A stretch of 64,000 bases of DNA from JAPORK01 sp026710285 (lineage in GTDB: Bacteria; Pseudomonadota; Gammaproteobacteria; Pseudomonadales; Endozoicomonadaceae), in assembly GCA_965201045.1 (NCBI GenBank), contig OZ241746.1:4092001-4156000 (forward strand), written 5' to 3'. Below are positions 56,028 through 64,000 of this stretch, in pieces. Each line of letters starts with the position of its first letter. Within the stretch, counting starts at the first letter, position 1. The position numbers and the translations under genes are program-made. The notes below the pieces were generated by a model. It ran no database searches and was not told where the DNA came from. It saw nothing but the letters and a program-made list of their open reading frames with translations.

Positions 56028-58049
56028 CTAAATATCCAAACTATCTTTTAATAGATTTAACATATCATTACCTTTTTTCATCTGTTGCTCAGGACAGTTT
56101 TGCTGATTAAAACCTTCGTAGATTAAATCTTGCTGATCCAGTTCATTTAAAAAGCGGCTAGGGGTTGTTTCTGTCTTGTCACCAAACTGCTTTCTTGTGG
56201 CTGTCAGTGTAAAGGTGAGCGATTGTTGTGCACGGGTTATACCCACATAAAGTAAACGTCTCTCTTCCTCTACAAGATGATCTTCCATATTATTACGATG
56301 CGGTAAAATCTCTTCTTCTGTACCAGCAATGTAAACATGAGGAAACTCTAATCCTTTTGCAGCATGAAGGGTTAGCAGCTGTATACGATCATCGTCACTT
56401 TCTTCTTCCTGTCTCTCCAGCATATCCTGCAATATTAATTTTTGTATGACCTCTTTCAGGCGGGTTTCATTGTCTTTGTCATCATCTTTGCTGCGCTCCA
56501 GTCTGCGTTCAACCGATTCAAGCAGCAGATGGACATTTTTCATTCTTTTTTCAGCAACCTTCGGGCTGCTGCTATTATTTAGTAACCAGCTTTGATAGTT
56601 TAATTCATCCACCATTTCATACAATATTTTTGCCGGTTCATTTTGATAGCATCGTTGCCGCATTGTATCTGTCCATTCGGTAAACCGACAGAGCTTATGA
56701 ATATAACGTTTATCTAAAAATTGCTCCAAACCCAGTTCACTACAGGCGCTATACAGGCTGATTTTACGTTCTCCTGCATAGATTCCTAATTTCTCCAGTG
56801 TAGCCAGACCAATTTCACGGCGGGGTGTATTGATAATCCGTAAAAAAGCATTGTCATCATCCGGATTAATTAAAAAACGCATATACGCCATAATGTCTTT
56901 CACTTCAGCCCGACTGAAAAAAGAAGTTTTACCGCTGATCAGGTACGGCAACTGATGTTCCTGTAATTTTATTTCGATAAGACGAGCCAGATGATTGCTG
57001 CGATAAAGTATTGCATAGTGGCAATAGCGGGTATTATGGCGCAACCGGTGCGTTAATATTTCTGTGGCAATTCGCTCTGCTTCGGTTTCTTCATCTTTAC
57101 ATCTAACCACCCGTATTTTTTCACCCTGATCAAGATCACTCCACAGTTGTTTATCAAAGACGTGAGGGTTGTTAGCAATTAGCTGGTTAGCGGCTTTAAG
57201 AATACGACGTGAAGAGCGGTAGTTTTGCTCCAGTTTTACCACGTGTAAACCAGGATAATCTTCTTTCAAAGCTGCCATATTTTCAGGGCGTGCTCCACGC
57301 CAGGCATAGATTGACTGATCATCATCGCCCACCAGCGTGAAGCGATTATGTAAACCTGTCAGTTGTTTAATCAATTCATACTGTGCATTGTTAGTATCCT
57401 GACATTCATCAACTAATAAATAGCGGACGATTTTCTGCCAGTATTCAAGACGGGGTCTGTTGTCACGAAACAGCAATACCGGTAATAAAATCAGGTCATC
57501 AAAATCAGTTGCATTATAAATTTTCAGCGTTTCAATGTAGCGTTTATAGATAGTCGCAGCGAGCATTTCCTGTGGATTAGCCGCTTGGTTAAGTGCAAGT
57601 TCCGGTGTAATCAGTCCATTTTTCCAGCCAGAAATATAGTTTTGTACCTCTTCGACAGCTACCTTATCGTCTTCATGCTGCTTGTGCATTATTTCGCCGA
57701 GTAAGGCTTTTGTATCCTGATCATCAAAGAGAGAAAAACCTGACTTTAATTGTAAGTGTCTGCGTTCATGACGGATAATTTTAAGTCCCAACGTATGGAA
57801 AGTGGAAATATTTAACCCTTTACGCTGAGGTTTTTTGAGAAAGAGATTAACCCTTTCCTGCATTTCCCGGGCAGCTTTATTGGTAAAAGTAACTGCGATA
57901 ATGTGACGTGCAGGAATAGAACAGTGGGTGATCAGGTAATTTATTTTTTCTGTAATAACTCGTGTTTTCCCACTACCGGCACCGGCTAAAACCAATAGTG
58001 GACCCTCTATATATTTCACAGCAGATGTTTGAGCGGCATTTAACTTCAT
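56028..58049 (-). CDS. rep: ATP-dependent DNA helicase Rep
   Basis: 673 aa, the same length as typical Rep. SF1A motifs in order: LAGAGSGKTRVI (I), VTFTNKAAREMQER (Ia), LLVDECQDTNNAQYE (II; Cys for the usual Tyr), VGDDDQSIYAWRGARP (III), QNYRSSRRIL (IV), LTLHAAKGLEFPHVYIAG (V) and EEERRLLYVGITRAQQSL (VI). Rep removes proteins ahead of the replication fork and helps restart. A copy of its 3' end lies at 53,225. Confidence 0.95.
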   Translation of the reverse strand: MKLNAAQTSAVKYIEGPLLVLAGAGSGKTRVITEKINYLITHCSIPARHIIAVTFTNKAAREMQERVNLFLKKPQRKGLNISTFHTLGLKIIRHERRHLQLKSGFSLFDDQDTKALLGEIMHKQHEDDKVAVEEVQNYISGWKNGLITPELALNQAANPQEMLAATIYKRYIETLKIYNATDFDDLILLPVLLFRDNRPRLEYWQKIVRYLLVDECQDTNNAQYELIKQLTGLHNRFTLVGDDDQSIYAWRGARPENMAALKEDYPGLHVVKLEQNYRSSRRILKAANQLIANNPHVFDKQLWSDLDQGEKIRVVRCKDEETEAERIATEILTHRLRHNTRYCHYAILYRSNHLARLIEIKLQEHQLPYLISGKTSFFSRAEVKDIMAYMRFLINPDDDNAFLRIINTPRREIGLATLEKLGIYAGERKISLYSACSELGLEQFLDKRYIHKLCRFTEWTDTMRQRCYQNEPAKILYEMVDELNYQSWLLNNSSSPKVAEKRMKNVHLLLESVERRLERSKDDDKDNETRLKEVIQKLILQDMLERQEEESDDDRIQLLTLHAAKGLEFPHVYIAGTEEEILPHRNNMEDHLVEEERRLLYVGITRAQQSLTFTLTATRKQFGDKTETTPSRFLNELDQQDLIYEGFNQQNCPEQQMKKGNDMLNLLKDSLDI

Positions 58050-58442
58050 AAAAAATTCACAGCAGTTTGTTGAGTAAAATGAGCTATTGTATCAAAGTTT
58101 ATTGTTGTTGTTGAAAAACATGTAAAGTTATTCAGCAATCTAACGCACAAAGTCGTATTTAATTTTATCCAAAAGTATACTCTCTGGTTTGATCAAATGC
58201 CAGACTGATTGTTCATTCTGGTCATGTCCATGGGCTTCGACTCCGCTCAGCTCACGGTTGTCAGGTGAGGTTTATTAATTTTTGATGGTGTTTTCCATCG
58301 TATGTGATACCATAGAGGCAAATTTTCTTAAACTACTACTCTGACAACAATTCAGGCAGCTGCTGCAAAATATTTATTTTGATAATTCTGCTTGCTGACA
58401 CATGAATACGTGGAGTTTTATAGTATATCCCGGAGGTAAAAA
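58050..58442. other. Intergenic region with half of the MITE core
   Basis: AT-rich upstream region of rep (minus strand). At 58,231-58,262 a single arm of the MITE hairpin (GGGCTTCGACTCCGCTCAGC) occurs without its partner. No gene. Confidence 0.45.
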
Positions 58443-58600
58443 GTGGACATATCGGTTAGCTCTGTATCAGGCAGCAAAGAAACAGTTAGTTCTGTGTATG
58501 AAGATTTCACCATTCAAAAAAATTCTGTGCTTGTTGATGTTCAACATAAAGCAGAGGAAGCGTTTGATCAAATCAATTACCCTGCACGCAGTAAAGCCTC
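58443..58600 (+). pseudogene. 5' end of an unknown gene cut by insertions
   Basis: GTG 58443 follows a strong CGGAGGT site 8 bases away. The frame reads DISVSSVSGSKETVSSVYED, then EEAFDQINYPAR, and runs straight into the IS200/IS605 end at 58,591. The good ribosome site suggests a real gene whose remainder is lost. No family was recognised. Confidence 0.4.
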
Positions 58601-58612
58601 GCCCTTCAGGGT

Positions 58613-58847
58613 CTGTCTCTTAGTCACATTTTTTAAGTGCCGATTTTTGTTCACAGTTTTATTTTCTGCTGAATATATAAACCTTTACTGAATACACCGT
58701 GGGCTGAGCCTGTCGAAGCCCGGCTGCTTTTGACCTCTTGGCTTCGACAGGCTCAGCCCACTGGTTTATGCCAAAAAGACTGGTATTCAGTAGCAAGCAA
58801 CCTGCCAGGATAAAAATCAGAGCCTGAAAAATGTGACTAAGAGACAG
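58613..58847. repeat. MITE, Tn5-end-like family (best-preserved copy)
   Basis: Full terminal repeats CTGTCTCTTAGTCACATTTT and ...AAAATGTGACTAAGAGACAG, with central hairpin GTGGGCTGAGCCTGTCGAAG and complement. It is flanked by CTTCAGGGT and CTTCAGGGC, a 9-bp target duplication with one mismatch, inside the IS605 end hairpin. Confidence 0.88.
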
Positions 58848-59068
58848 CTTCAGGGCGGGGATATAAGGCGGTTAATTTGGTGTTTTTTGATTTTCAATAT
58901 ATTTTCTCACAATTTCAATTGGTGCGCCTCCGCAAGAGCTTGCAAAATAGCTTCTGCTTCACAATGTGTTTTTGAAGTAGTGTTTTTGTATAGCGGGGCA
59001 TGTTTGTTTTAGTTTGCGTGACGACACACCTTTCAAACTATTAACAATTGCGGAAACAGCAACAATAC

Positions 59069-59184
59069 AACTATGTCCGCTGGCTGAGCCCACGGTTGTA
59101 CGCTCGAAAGACTGGTATATTCGGCAGAAGACAAACTTTACAAAATATAAAAGTTAGGACTTAAAAAATGTGACTAAGAGACAG
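59069..59184. repeat. MITE, Tn5-end-like family (right half only)
   Basis: Ends AAAAAATGTGACTAAGAGACAG-like and contains the collapsed core (CCGCTGGCTGAGCCCACGG), where the two hairpin arms have been joined by a deletion. Closest to the copy at 25.6 kb. Confidence 0.65.
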
Positions 59185-59283
59185 CTTTAGGAAGGGGAGG
59201 ATGTCAAGTTTGCATCATCGTGGTGCTGCCAGCACCAGTCTATAAAAATTCAGCGGTGTTTGTTGTTTTTTCTGACATTGTGG

Positions 59284-59625
59284 TGGTGTCCCCTGCAGGA
59301 TTCGAACCTGCGACCACATGCTTAGCATACCACTACAATTTTCATTGCCACCGTTTGGCGGTGTTTGTGGTCTGGACTATATCATCACCCACGACATTAT
59401 TCGTTTGGGTGGAGGGCGCTTATGATGTTTTACACAATGAGTTCGCATTGTACCATCTAGTCTCTGCACCTTTTCTGCACGCCTGCAGAACTTGGCTCAG
59501 GATTGCCTCCGCCATTATGCGCTGAGATTTCCCTGAATTCACCCTCTTCACTGTAGTAGTTTCCAGACTACAGGCTCCTGTTTAACTTCAAAGGCACGTG
59601 CTCTATCCAGCTGAGCTAAGGGGAC
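59284..59625 (-). tRNA. tRNA-Arg(UCU) interrupted by a group I intron
   Basis: Exon 1 (59,625-59,591): acceptor GTCCCCT, D-arm GCTC...GAGC, anticodon stem CGTGC, then CTT. Exon 2 (59,325-59,284): CTAA, stem GCATG, variable TGGTC, T-arm GCAGGTTCGAATCCTGC, acceptor AGGGGAC, A, CCA. Joined, they form a standard 77-nt tRNA with loop CTTCTAA, anticodon TCT (arginine, AGA codons). All stems pair. The 265-nt insert falls between anticodon positions 34 and 35. The tRNA-Pro gene lies upstream on the same strand, probably co-transcribed. Confidence 0.93.
59326..59590 (-). ncRNA. Group I self-splicing intron (about IC3 type)
   Basis: 265 nt. The conserved core is readable in sense: P-type TTCAGGGAAATC, Q AATCCTGAGCCAAG (P4 pairs TCAGG/CCTGA), R GTGCAGAGACTAGATGG and S GATGATATAGTCCAGACC (P7 from AGACTA/TAGTCC). 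P3 pairs GAGGG with CCCTC, P8 CCACC with GGGTG, and a P9 hairpin is CACCGCCAAACGGTG. The 5' exon ends in U and the intron ends in G, as required. No homing endonuclease frame. The size is close to the small tRNA introns of cyanobacteria and Azoarcus. Confidence 0.92.
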
Positions 59626-59794
59626 CTATTCTTATTTATTTTTTTAATCTTAATTGTGTGCTGCTACTAACTGCAAAACACTTTTGAGTTATTAAAATTA
59701 AAAAGGCTGCCAGGCCATGACTACATATTCTTGTTTGCAGAGTGAAACAGATAATTAACGTACATCTGTATTAATTTTGTTATTAGCCACATAA

Positions 59795-59871
59795 TGGTCG
59801 GGGTAGAGAGATTTGAACTCCCGACATCCTGCTCCCAAAGCAGGCGCGCTACCAGACTGCGCTATACCCCG
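59795..59871 (-). tRNA. tRNA-Pro(UGG)
   Basis: 77 nt including encoded CCA. Acceptor CGGGGTA pairs with TACCCCG. The anticodon loop is CTTTGGGA with anticodon TGG, and the T-arm is CGGGAGTTCGAATCTC-like. Uninterrupted. Confidence 0.95.
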
Positions 59872-60128
59872 TTAAGTGGTTTTTACTGTTAAATCCGCTA
59901 ACGAGAAAAAATATTATCTGACTCTGTTGAAAACGTCAACTAGTTTTTTAGAAATTTTATTTTTTTTGATTTGATCAAGGGTCTTTTGTCTTATTATATG
60001 CATCAATGATCAGGTTCTGAGCAAAAAGTATAGTAAATCAATAAAAACAACCTGTAGTTTTTATACATCTGATTTACAATTTGTATAAAAAGGCAAAACA
60101 GTAAAACAATTAATAATGAGATCAGACG

Positions 60129-60794
60129 ATGTTGTTTAATACTTCACCCGAAAAAACCACTCCGATAAAAGTGAAAATTTGTGGTCTGAAAGAGGTTGAA
60201 ACAGCCCTGTATTGTGCTGAACAGGGCGTTGATGCCATTGGACTTATGTTTTATCCACACAGTCATCGCTTTATACCTGTCACAACCGCACAACGTATTG
60301 CATCTGCTGTCAGTCAACGAACCGATGTAATTGGTGTATTTGTTAATCCATCAACAGAAGAGGTTACCAAAGTAATGGCAGAAGTACCATTGACAGGATT
60401 ACAGTTTCATGGTGATGAATCAGTTGAATTTTGCCGGCAATGGTCACTCCCCTGGCTAAAAGCAATTCGTGTCGGTAATCAGGATAATTTACAAAAAGAA
60501 CTGACAATCTGGCAGCAGGCATTTGCCTGTATACTAGATGCCACACAGCCCGGACTGTATGGCGGTTCTGGTAAAACATTTAACTGGTCACTTATTCCAA
60601 AAAAACAACAATCATCTATTATACTGGCAGGCGGACTTAATGCCGAAAATGTTGCAAAAGCGATGATACAGGTAGCTCCATTTGCACTTGATATCTCAAG
60701 TGGTGCTGAAAACACCGATGGTAACAAATCCAAACAAAAAATACACAGACTCATGCAGGAGATAAATAGTGTCAGATATAAAAACTGCAGCTAA
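60129..60794 (+). CDS. trpF: Phosphoribosylanthranilate isomerase
   Basis: 221 aa TIM barrel: VKICGLKEVETALYCAEQGV, DAIGLMFYPHSHRFI, GVFVNPS, LTGLQFHGDES, LDATQPGLYGGSGKTFNW, LAGGLNAENV and DISSGAEN. It converts phosphoribosylanthranilate to CdRP in tryptophan synthesis. As in many gammaproteobacteria it starts a trpF-trpB-trpA-accD cluster without trpC. It overlaps trpB by 26 bp. No leader-peptide attenuator was seen upstream. Confidence 0.95.
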   Translation: MLFNTSPEKTTPIKVKICGLKEVETALYCAEQGVDAIGLMFYPHSHRFIPVTTAQRIASAVSQRTDVIGVFVNPSTEEVTKVMAEVPLTGLQFHGDESVEFCRQWSLPWLKAIRVGNQDNLQKELTIWQQAFACILDATQPGLYGGSGKTFNWSLIPKKQQSSIILAGGLNAENVAKAMIQVAPFALDISSGAENTDGNKSKQKIHRLMQEINSVRYKNCS

Positions 60795-61998
60795 ACAGGT
60801 TCCTTATGACTTTCCTGATAAAACAGGACATTTTGGTCCCTTTGGCGGGTGTTTTGTTGCTGAAACCCTAATGCCAGCCATAAAAGAACTTAATCATGCT
60901 TTTGAACAATATGCGCATACACCAGAATTTCAACAGGAATTTGATCATGATCTGGCTTACTTTGCAGGTCGTCCGTCTCCTCTCTACTATGCTCGCAGAT
61001 GGAGTGAACAATTAAATGGAGCCAGAATTTATTTAAAAAGAGAAGATCTGAATCATACCGGGGCACACAAAATCAACCATGCAATTGGTCAGATATTACT
61101 GGCTAAGTACATGGGGAAAAAACGCATTATTGCTGAAACAGGTGCCGGTCAGCATGGTGTAGCAACTGCAACTGTTGCAGCCAGGCTGGGGCTTGAATGT
61201 GTTATTTATATGGGTGAGAAAGACGTAGAGCGTCAGGCAGCCAATGTTTATCGGATGAAACTACTCGGCGCAGAAGTCATACCGGTTACCACAGGTGCCC
61301 GAACTTTAAAAGATGCTATTAACACCGCCATGCGCGATTGGGTAAGTCATGTAGATGATACTTTTTATCTGCTCGGTACGGTTGTAGGACCCAAACCTTA
61401 TCCTGAAATGAACCGCATGTTTCAGAGTGTTATCGGTCGTGAAGCCAGACAGCAGTGCCTTGATTTGACCGGTAAGTTACCCGATGCGCTGGTAGCCTGT
61501 ATTGGTGGAGGTTCCAATGCGATTGGCTTATTTTATCCTTTTATTAATGATACCGGAGTAAAAATGTATGGTGTTGAAGCGGGCGGAAAAGGCATTGAGA
61601 GTGGTCAGCATGCTTCGCTTCTCAGTGTTGACGGACCACAGGGTGTTCTGCATGGTAACCGCACTTATATTATGTCAGATACAGCAGGTAATATCCTGGA
61701 CAGTCATTCAGTATCAGCAGGTCTTGATTATCCCGGGGTCGGACCAGAACATGCCTGGTTAAAATCTTGTGAACGGGTTGAGTATGTCTATGCGCTTGAT
61801 GAAGAAGCATTAACTGCATTTCGTACATTAACCCGGATTGAAGGTATTATTCCGGCACTGGAAACCAGTCATGCACTGGCACACGTGACCAAAATTGCAC
61901 CGAAAATGCATAAGGATCAAATCATTATCGTTAATCTTTCCGGTCGGGGAGATAAAGATATCCATACGGTTGCCAACATTGATGGTGTTAAAATCTGA
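60769..61998 (+). CDS. trpB: Tryptophan synthase beta chain
   Basis: 409 aa from GTG 60769, with AGGAGAT 6 bases upstream, inside the end of trpF. The PLP lysine sits in HTGAHKINHAIGQ. GAGQHGVATATVAARLGL, CIGGGSNAIG, GVEAGGKG and DYPGVGPEHAW are also present. It joins indole and serine to make tryptophan, with TrpA. Length is normal. The GTG start and overlap suggest translational coupling to trpF. Confidence 0.97.
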   Translation: MSDIKTAAKQVPYDFPDKTGHFGPFGGCFVAETLMPAIKELNHAFEQYAHTPEFQQEFDHDLAYFAGRPSPLYYARRWSEQLNGARIYLKREDLNHTGAHKINHAIGQILLAKYMGKKRIIAETGAGQHGVATATVAARLGLECVIYMGEKDVERQAANVYRMKLLGAEVIPVTTGARTLKDAINTAMRDWVSHVDDTFYLLGTVVGPKPYPEMNRMFQSVIGREARQQCLDLTGKLPDALVACIGGGSNAIGLFYPFINDTGVKMYGVEAGGKGIESGQHASLLSVDGPQGVLHGNRTYIMSDTAGNILDSHSVSAGLDYPGVGPEHAWLKSCERVEYVYALDEEALTAFRTLTRIEGIIPALETSHALAHVTKIAPKMHKDQIIIVNLSGRGDKDIHTVANIDGVKI

Positions 61999-62007
61999 GG
62001 AACAATT

Positions 62008-62808
62008 ATGAACCGCATTCAGACATGTTTTGAACAATTAAAACAAAAAAAACAGAAAGGACTCATTCCTTATATTACAGCAGGGCACCATCCTCCTGCT
62101 GAAACATTACAGCTATTACATACGCTGGTGAAATCAGGTGCTGATCTCTTAGAGTTAGGCGTCCCTTTTTCAGATCCGGTTGCAGATGGACCGGTAATAG
62201 AAAAAGCGCATCAAAAAGCGGTTGCCCGCCATGTTACCTTAGCAGATGTGCTTGATATCGTCACTGAATTTAGAAAACAAGATGAAAATACACCGGTTGT
62301 ACTTATGAGCTATCTTAACCCTATAGAAGTAATGGGGTATACTGATTTTGCAATCAGAGCAAGTAAAGCTGGCGTTGACGGCGTACTCATTGTAGACTGT
62401 CCTCCTGAGGAGTCATCAATATTGCATACAGCGCTTGATGCTAAACAAATTGACATTATTTATTTAGTTTCACCGAATACAGATGATCAGCGTATTAAAA
62501 AAATATGCACATTAGCACGCGGTTATATCTATTATGTTTCATTAAAAGGCGTAACCGGAGATTCTGATAAGCTTGCAATTGATGAAGTAAAAAAACGTAT
62601 AAATCACATAAAAACATTTACGCAACTTCCTGTTTGTGTTGGATTTGGTGTTAAAGATGGTAAAACAGCCTCTGCGCTTGCTGCAACAGCTGATGCAGTC
62701 ATTGTAGGCACCGCACTGGTTAAAACACTGGATGCGCATAGCAGCAGTACCATGTATACTGCTATAGAAAGCCAAATGTCAGAACTACATTCGGCTATAG
62801 ATGCGTAA
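62008..62808 (+). CDS. trpA: Tryptophan synthase alpha chain
   Basis: 266 aa: PYITAGHHPP, LELGVPFSDPVADGPVI (catalytic Glu and Asp region), VVLMSYLNPIEVMGY, GVDGVLIVDCPPEES, YYVSLKGVTGDS and GFGVKDGKTA. It cleaves indole-glycerol phosphate and passes indole to TrpB. It starts 9 bp after trpB in the same operon. Confidence 0.97.
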   Translation: MNRIQTCFEQLKQKKQKGLIPYITAGHHPPAETLQLLHTLVKSGADLLELGVPFSDPVADGPVIEKAHQKAVARHVTLADVLDIVTEFRKQDENTPVVLMSYLNPIEVMGYTDFAIRASKAGVDGVLIVDCPPEESSILHTALDAKQIDIIYLVSPNTDDQRIKKICTLARGYIYYVSLKGVTGDSDKLAIDEVKKRINHIKTFTQLPVCVGFGVKDGKTASALAATADAVIVGTALVKTLDAHSSSTMYTAIESQMSELHSAIDA

Positions 62809-62829
62809 AATTATTTGTTTGGAAAATAG

Positions 62830-63726
62830 ATGAGTAACTGGTTAAATAAATTAATTCCTGCATTATCACGCAGCAACAAATCCGATAGCAAAATTCCTGA
62901 AGGAGTTTGGAGTAAATGTAAAAAATGTGAAGCCATTTTGTACAAACCAGAACTGGAACGAAATTTAGAAGTATGTCCTAAATGTGGCTATCACTTCCGG
63001 CTATCAGCACGAAAACGTCTGTCTATATTTTTAGATGAAGAACACAGAGAAGAGCTGTTTGCTGATATTGAATCAATTGATCGCTTAAAATTTAAAGACA
63101 GCAAAAAATATAAAGACAGAATCAGCCAGGCACAAAAAAATACGGGTGAAAAAGAGGCCATGTTGTGTATGCGTGGTTTAGTAGAAGAGATAGAATTAGT
63201 TGCCTTAGCCTCGTCCTTTGATTTTATGGGGGGGTCCATGGGTAGTGCTGTCGGTGAAAAATTTGTACGTGCTGGTGAATATTGTTTGACTCATTATTTG
63301 CCTTTAGTTTGTTTTGCGGTCAGTGGTGGCGCCCGGATGCAGGAGTCTCTGTTCTCTTTAATGCAAATGGCAAGAACATCCGCTGTTGTTGAAAAAATGA
63401 AACAGGCACAACTACCTTTTATTTCTATATTAACTGATCCCGTTTATGGTGGTGTTACCGCCAGCTTTGCGATGCTGGGAGATATTAATATTGCAGAGCC
63501 TGGTGCATCTGTAGGTTTTGCAGGTCCCCGGGTTATTGAACAAACAGTAAGAGAAAAATTACCAGAAGGTTTTCAAAGTAGTGAATTTTTATTAGAGCAT
63601 GGTACAGTTGATATGATAACGCACCGCCATGAAATACGTACGACTGTGGCACGGGTTTTGCGCAGATTAATGCACCATCATATTAAAATGCAAAAATCTG
63701 TTATACTGAAAGATGCCGTAGTTTAA
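62830..63726 (+). CDS. accD: Acetyl-CoA carboxylase carboxyltransferase subunit beta
   Basis: 298 aa. The N-terminal zinc ribbon has Cys pairs CKKC and CPKCGYHF. The carboxyltransferase core is DFMGGSMGSAVGEKF, SGGARMQESLFSLMQMA, LTDPVYGGVTASFA and GFAGPRVIEQTVREKLPEGF. It pairs with AccA to make malonyl-CoA for fatty-acid synthesis. It lies 21 bp after trpA, the usual gammaproteobacterial neighbour order; folC normally follows. Confidence 0.96.
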   Translation: MSNWLNKLIPALSRSNKSDSKIPEGVWSKCKKCEAILYKPELERNLEVCPKCGYHFRLSARKRLSIFLDEEHREELFADIESIDRLKFKDSKKYKDRISQAQKNTGEKEAMLCMRGLVEEIELVALASSFDFMGGSMGSAVGEKFVRAGEYCLTHYLPLVCFAVSGGARMQESLFSLMQMARTSAVVEKMKQAQLPFISILTDPVYGGVTASFAMLGDINIAEPGASVGFAGPRVIEQTVREKLPEGFQSSEFLLEHGTVDMITHRHEIRTTVARVLRRLMHHHIKMQKSVILKDAVV

Positions 63727-63828
63727 AGCTGTCTTTTATACACAAATTTTGGTTCGCCGTTTTTGAGTGAATAATAAAAGTTTTTTCTTTTAATCTACTG
63801 ATGCTGAAATAACCTCATCGGGTTAGGC

Positions 63829-64000
63829 TTGTCTCTTAGTCACATTTTTCAGGTTCAGTCTTTTACTGGCATGTTTGTTTTTTGCTGAATATACCAGCCT
63901 TTGCCGGACACACCGTGGGCTGAGCCTGTCGAAGCCTAGGAGAAATTAAAACCTGAGTGTCCCCATCCAGGCTTCGACAAGCTCAGCCAGGGGATAGGGT
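63829..64000. repeat. MITE, Tn5-end-like family (cut by window end)
   Basis: Starts TTGTCTCTTAGTCACATTTT and contains both hairpin arms (GTGGGCTGAGCCTGTCGAAG and GGCTTCGACAAGCTCAGCC). The right end lies beyond the window. It follows accD by 100 bp. Confidence 0.75.

Larger units (their letters stand above)
58591..59207. mobile_element. IS200/IS605-type remnant with nested MITEs
   Basis: The ends match the TnpB element at 11,375-12,575: GTAAAGCCTCGCCCTTCAGG at the left, GGGGAGGATGTCAA at the right. On the minus strand 58,872-58,949 encodes CGGAPIEIVRKYIENQ, the end of a TnpA (Y1 transposase), followed upstream by a stop. Two MITE copies have since entered. No functional gene remains. Confidence 0.7.

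Noticed and set aside
59220..59525. Protein of 101 aa over the tRNA region
   Set aside because: It is antisense to the tRNA exon and group I intron.
60000..60128. Attenuator or leader peptide before trpF
   Set aside because: No short Trp-rich frame followed by alternative hairpins was seen.
1..64000. CRISPR array
   Set aside because: No set of short, regularly spaced identical repeats with unique spacers was seen. The repeats present are MITEs, gene duplications and in-frame protein repeats.

Overview
The window looks like a chromosome segment of an AT-rich gammaproteobacterium that lives with, or inside, a eukaryotic host. The core genes are typical of gammaproteobacteria: trpF-trpB-trpA-accD, rep, pabB, nfuA, the giant NAD-dependent glutamate dehydrogenase, putP, panB and a moxR/Bat-type operon. 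Between them lie secreted C2H2 zinc-finger proteins, five protein-kinase-like genes, an amidoligase, a YopT-like cysteine protease candidate, and many decayed insertion sequences and small inverted-repeat elements. This mix resembles animal-associated Endozoicomonadaceae-like symbionts or parasites. The taxonomic placement is inference only.

Layout. 1-14 kb is an effector-like island. It holds a multi-finger C2H2 protein cut by the window edge, an amidoligase gene split by an in-frame TAA, an APH-like kinase, and a row of three more secreted zinc-finger paralogs plus a fourth broken one beside a TnpB element. 14-22 kb carries panB, an aldo/keto reductase, a two-domain acyltransferase (OlsF-like), an unknown secreted protein, and a two-gene unit for unsaturated fatty-acid breakdown. 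22-30.7 kb is an insertion-sequence graveyard (IS1380, ISL3, IS66 and an IS4/IS701-like transposase). It contains a duplicated secreted-protein gene and a cysteine-protease-like gene. 30.8-38.5 kb is metabolic (putP, nfuA, gdh). 38.7-44.7 kb is a tandem duplication of large APH-like kinase genes. 45-49.8 kb is the moxR-DUF58-DUF4381-BatA-BatB operon. 49.9-58 kb was once pabB-kinase-rep; a tandem duplication has made it pabB-kinase A-(rep fragment/pabB fragment)-kinase B-rep. 58.4-59.2 kb is nested IS200/IS605 and MITE debris. 59.3-59.9 kb holds tRNA-Arg(UCU), interrupted by a group I intron, and tRNA-Pro(UGG). 60.1-63.7 kb is trpF-trpB-trpA-accD.

The most unusual content is the paralog family of bacterial proteins with Sec signal peptides, classical C2H2 fingers, and an additional knuckle with mirror-image spacing (C-x12-H-x3-C-x2-C). 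At least two members share an upstream sequence containing a good sigma70 promoter. A reasonable but untested reading is that they are exported and act on host nucleic acid. The kinases look like a second, fast-changing effector set: they are tandemly duplicated, their glycine-loop segment is itself amplified, and three of the five are preceded by the same roughly 140-bp hairpin element in the same orientation.
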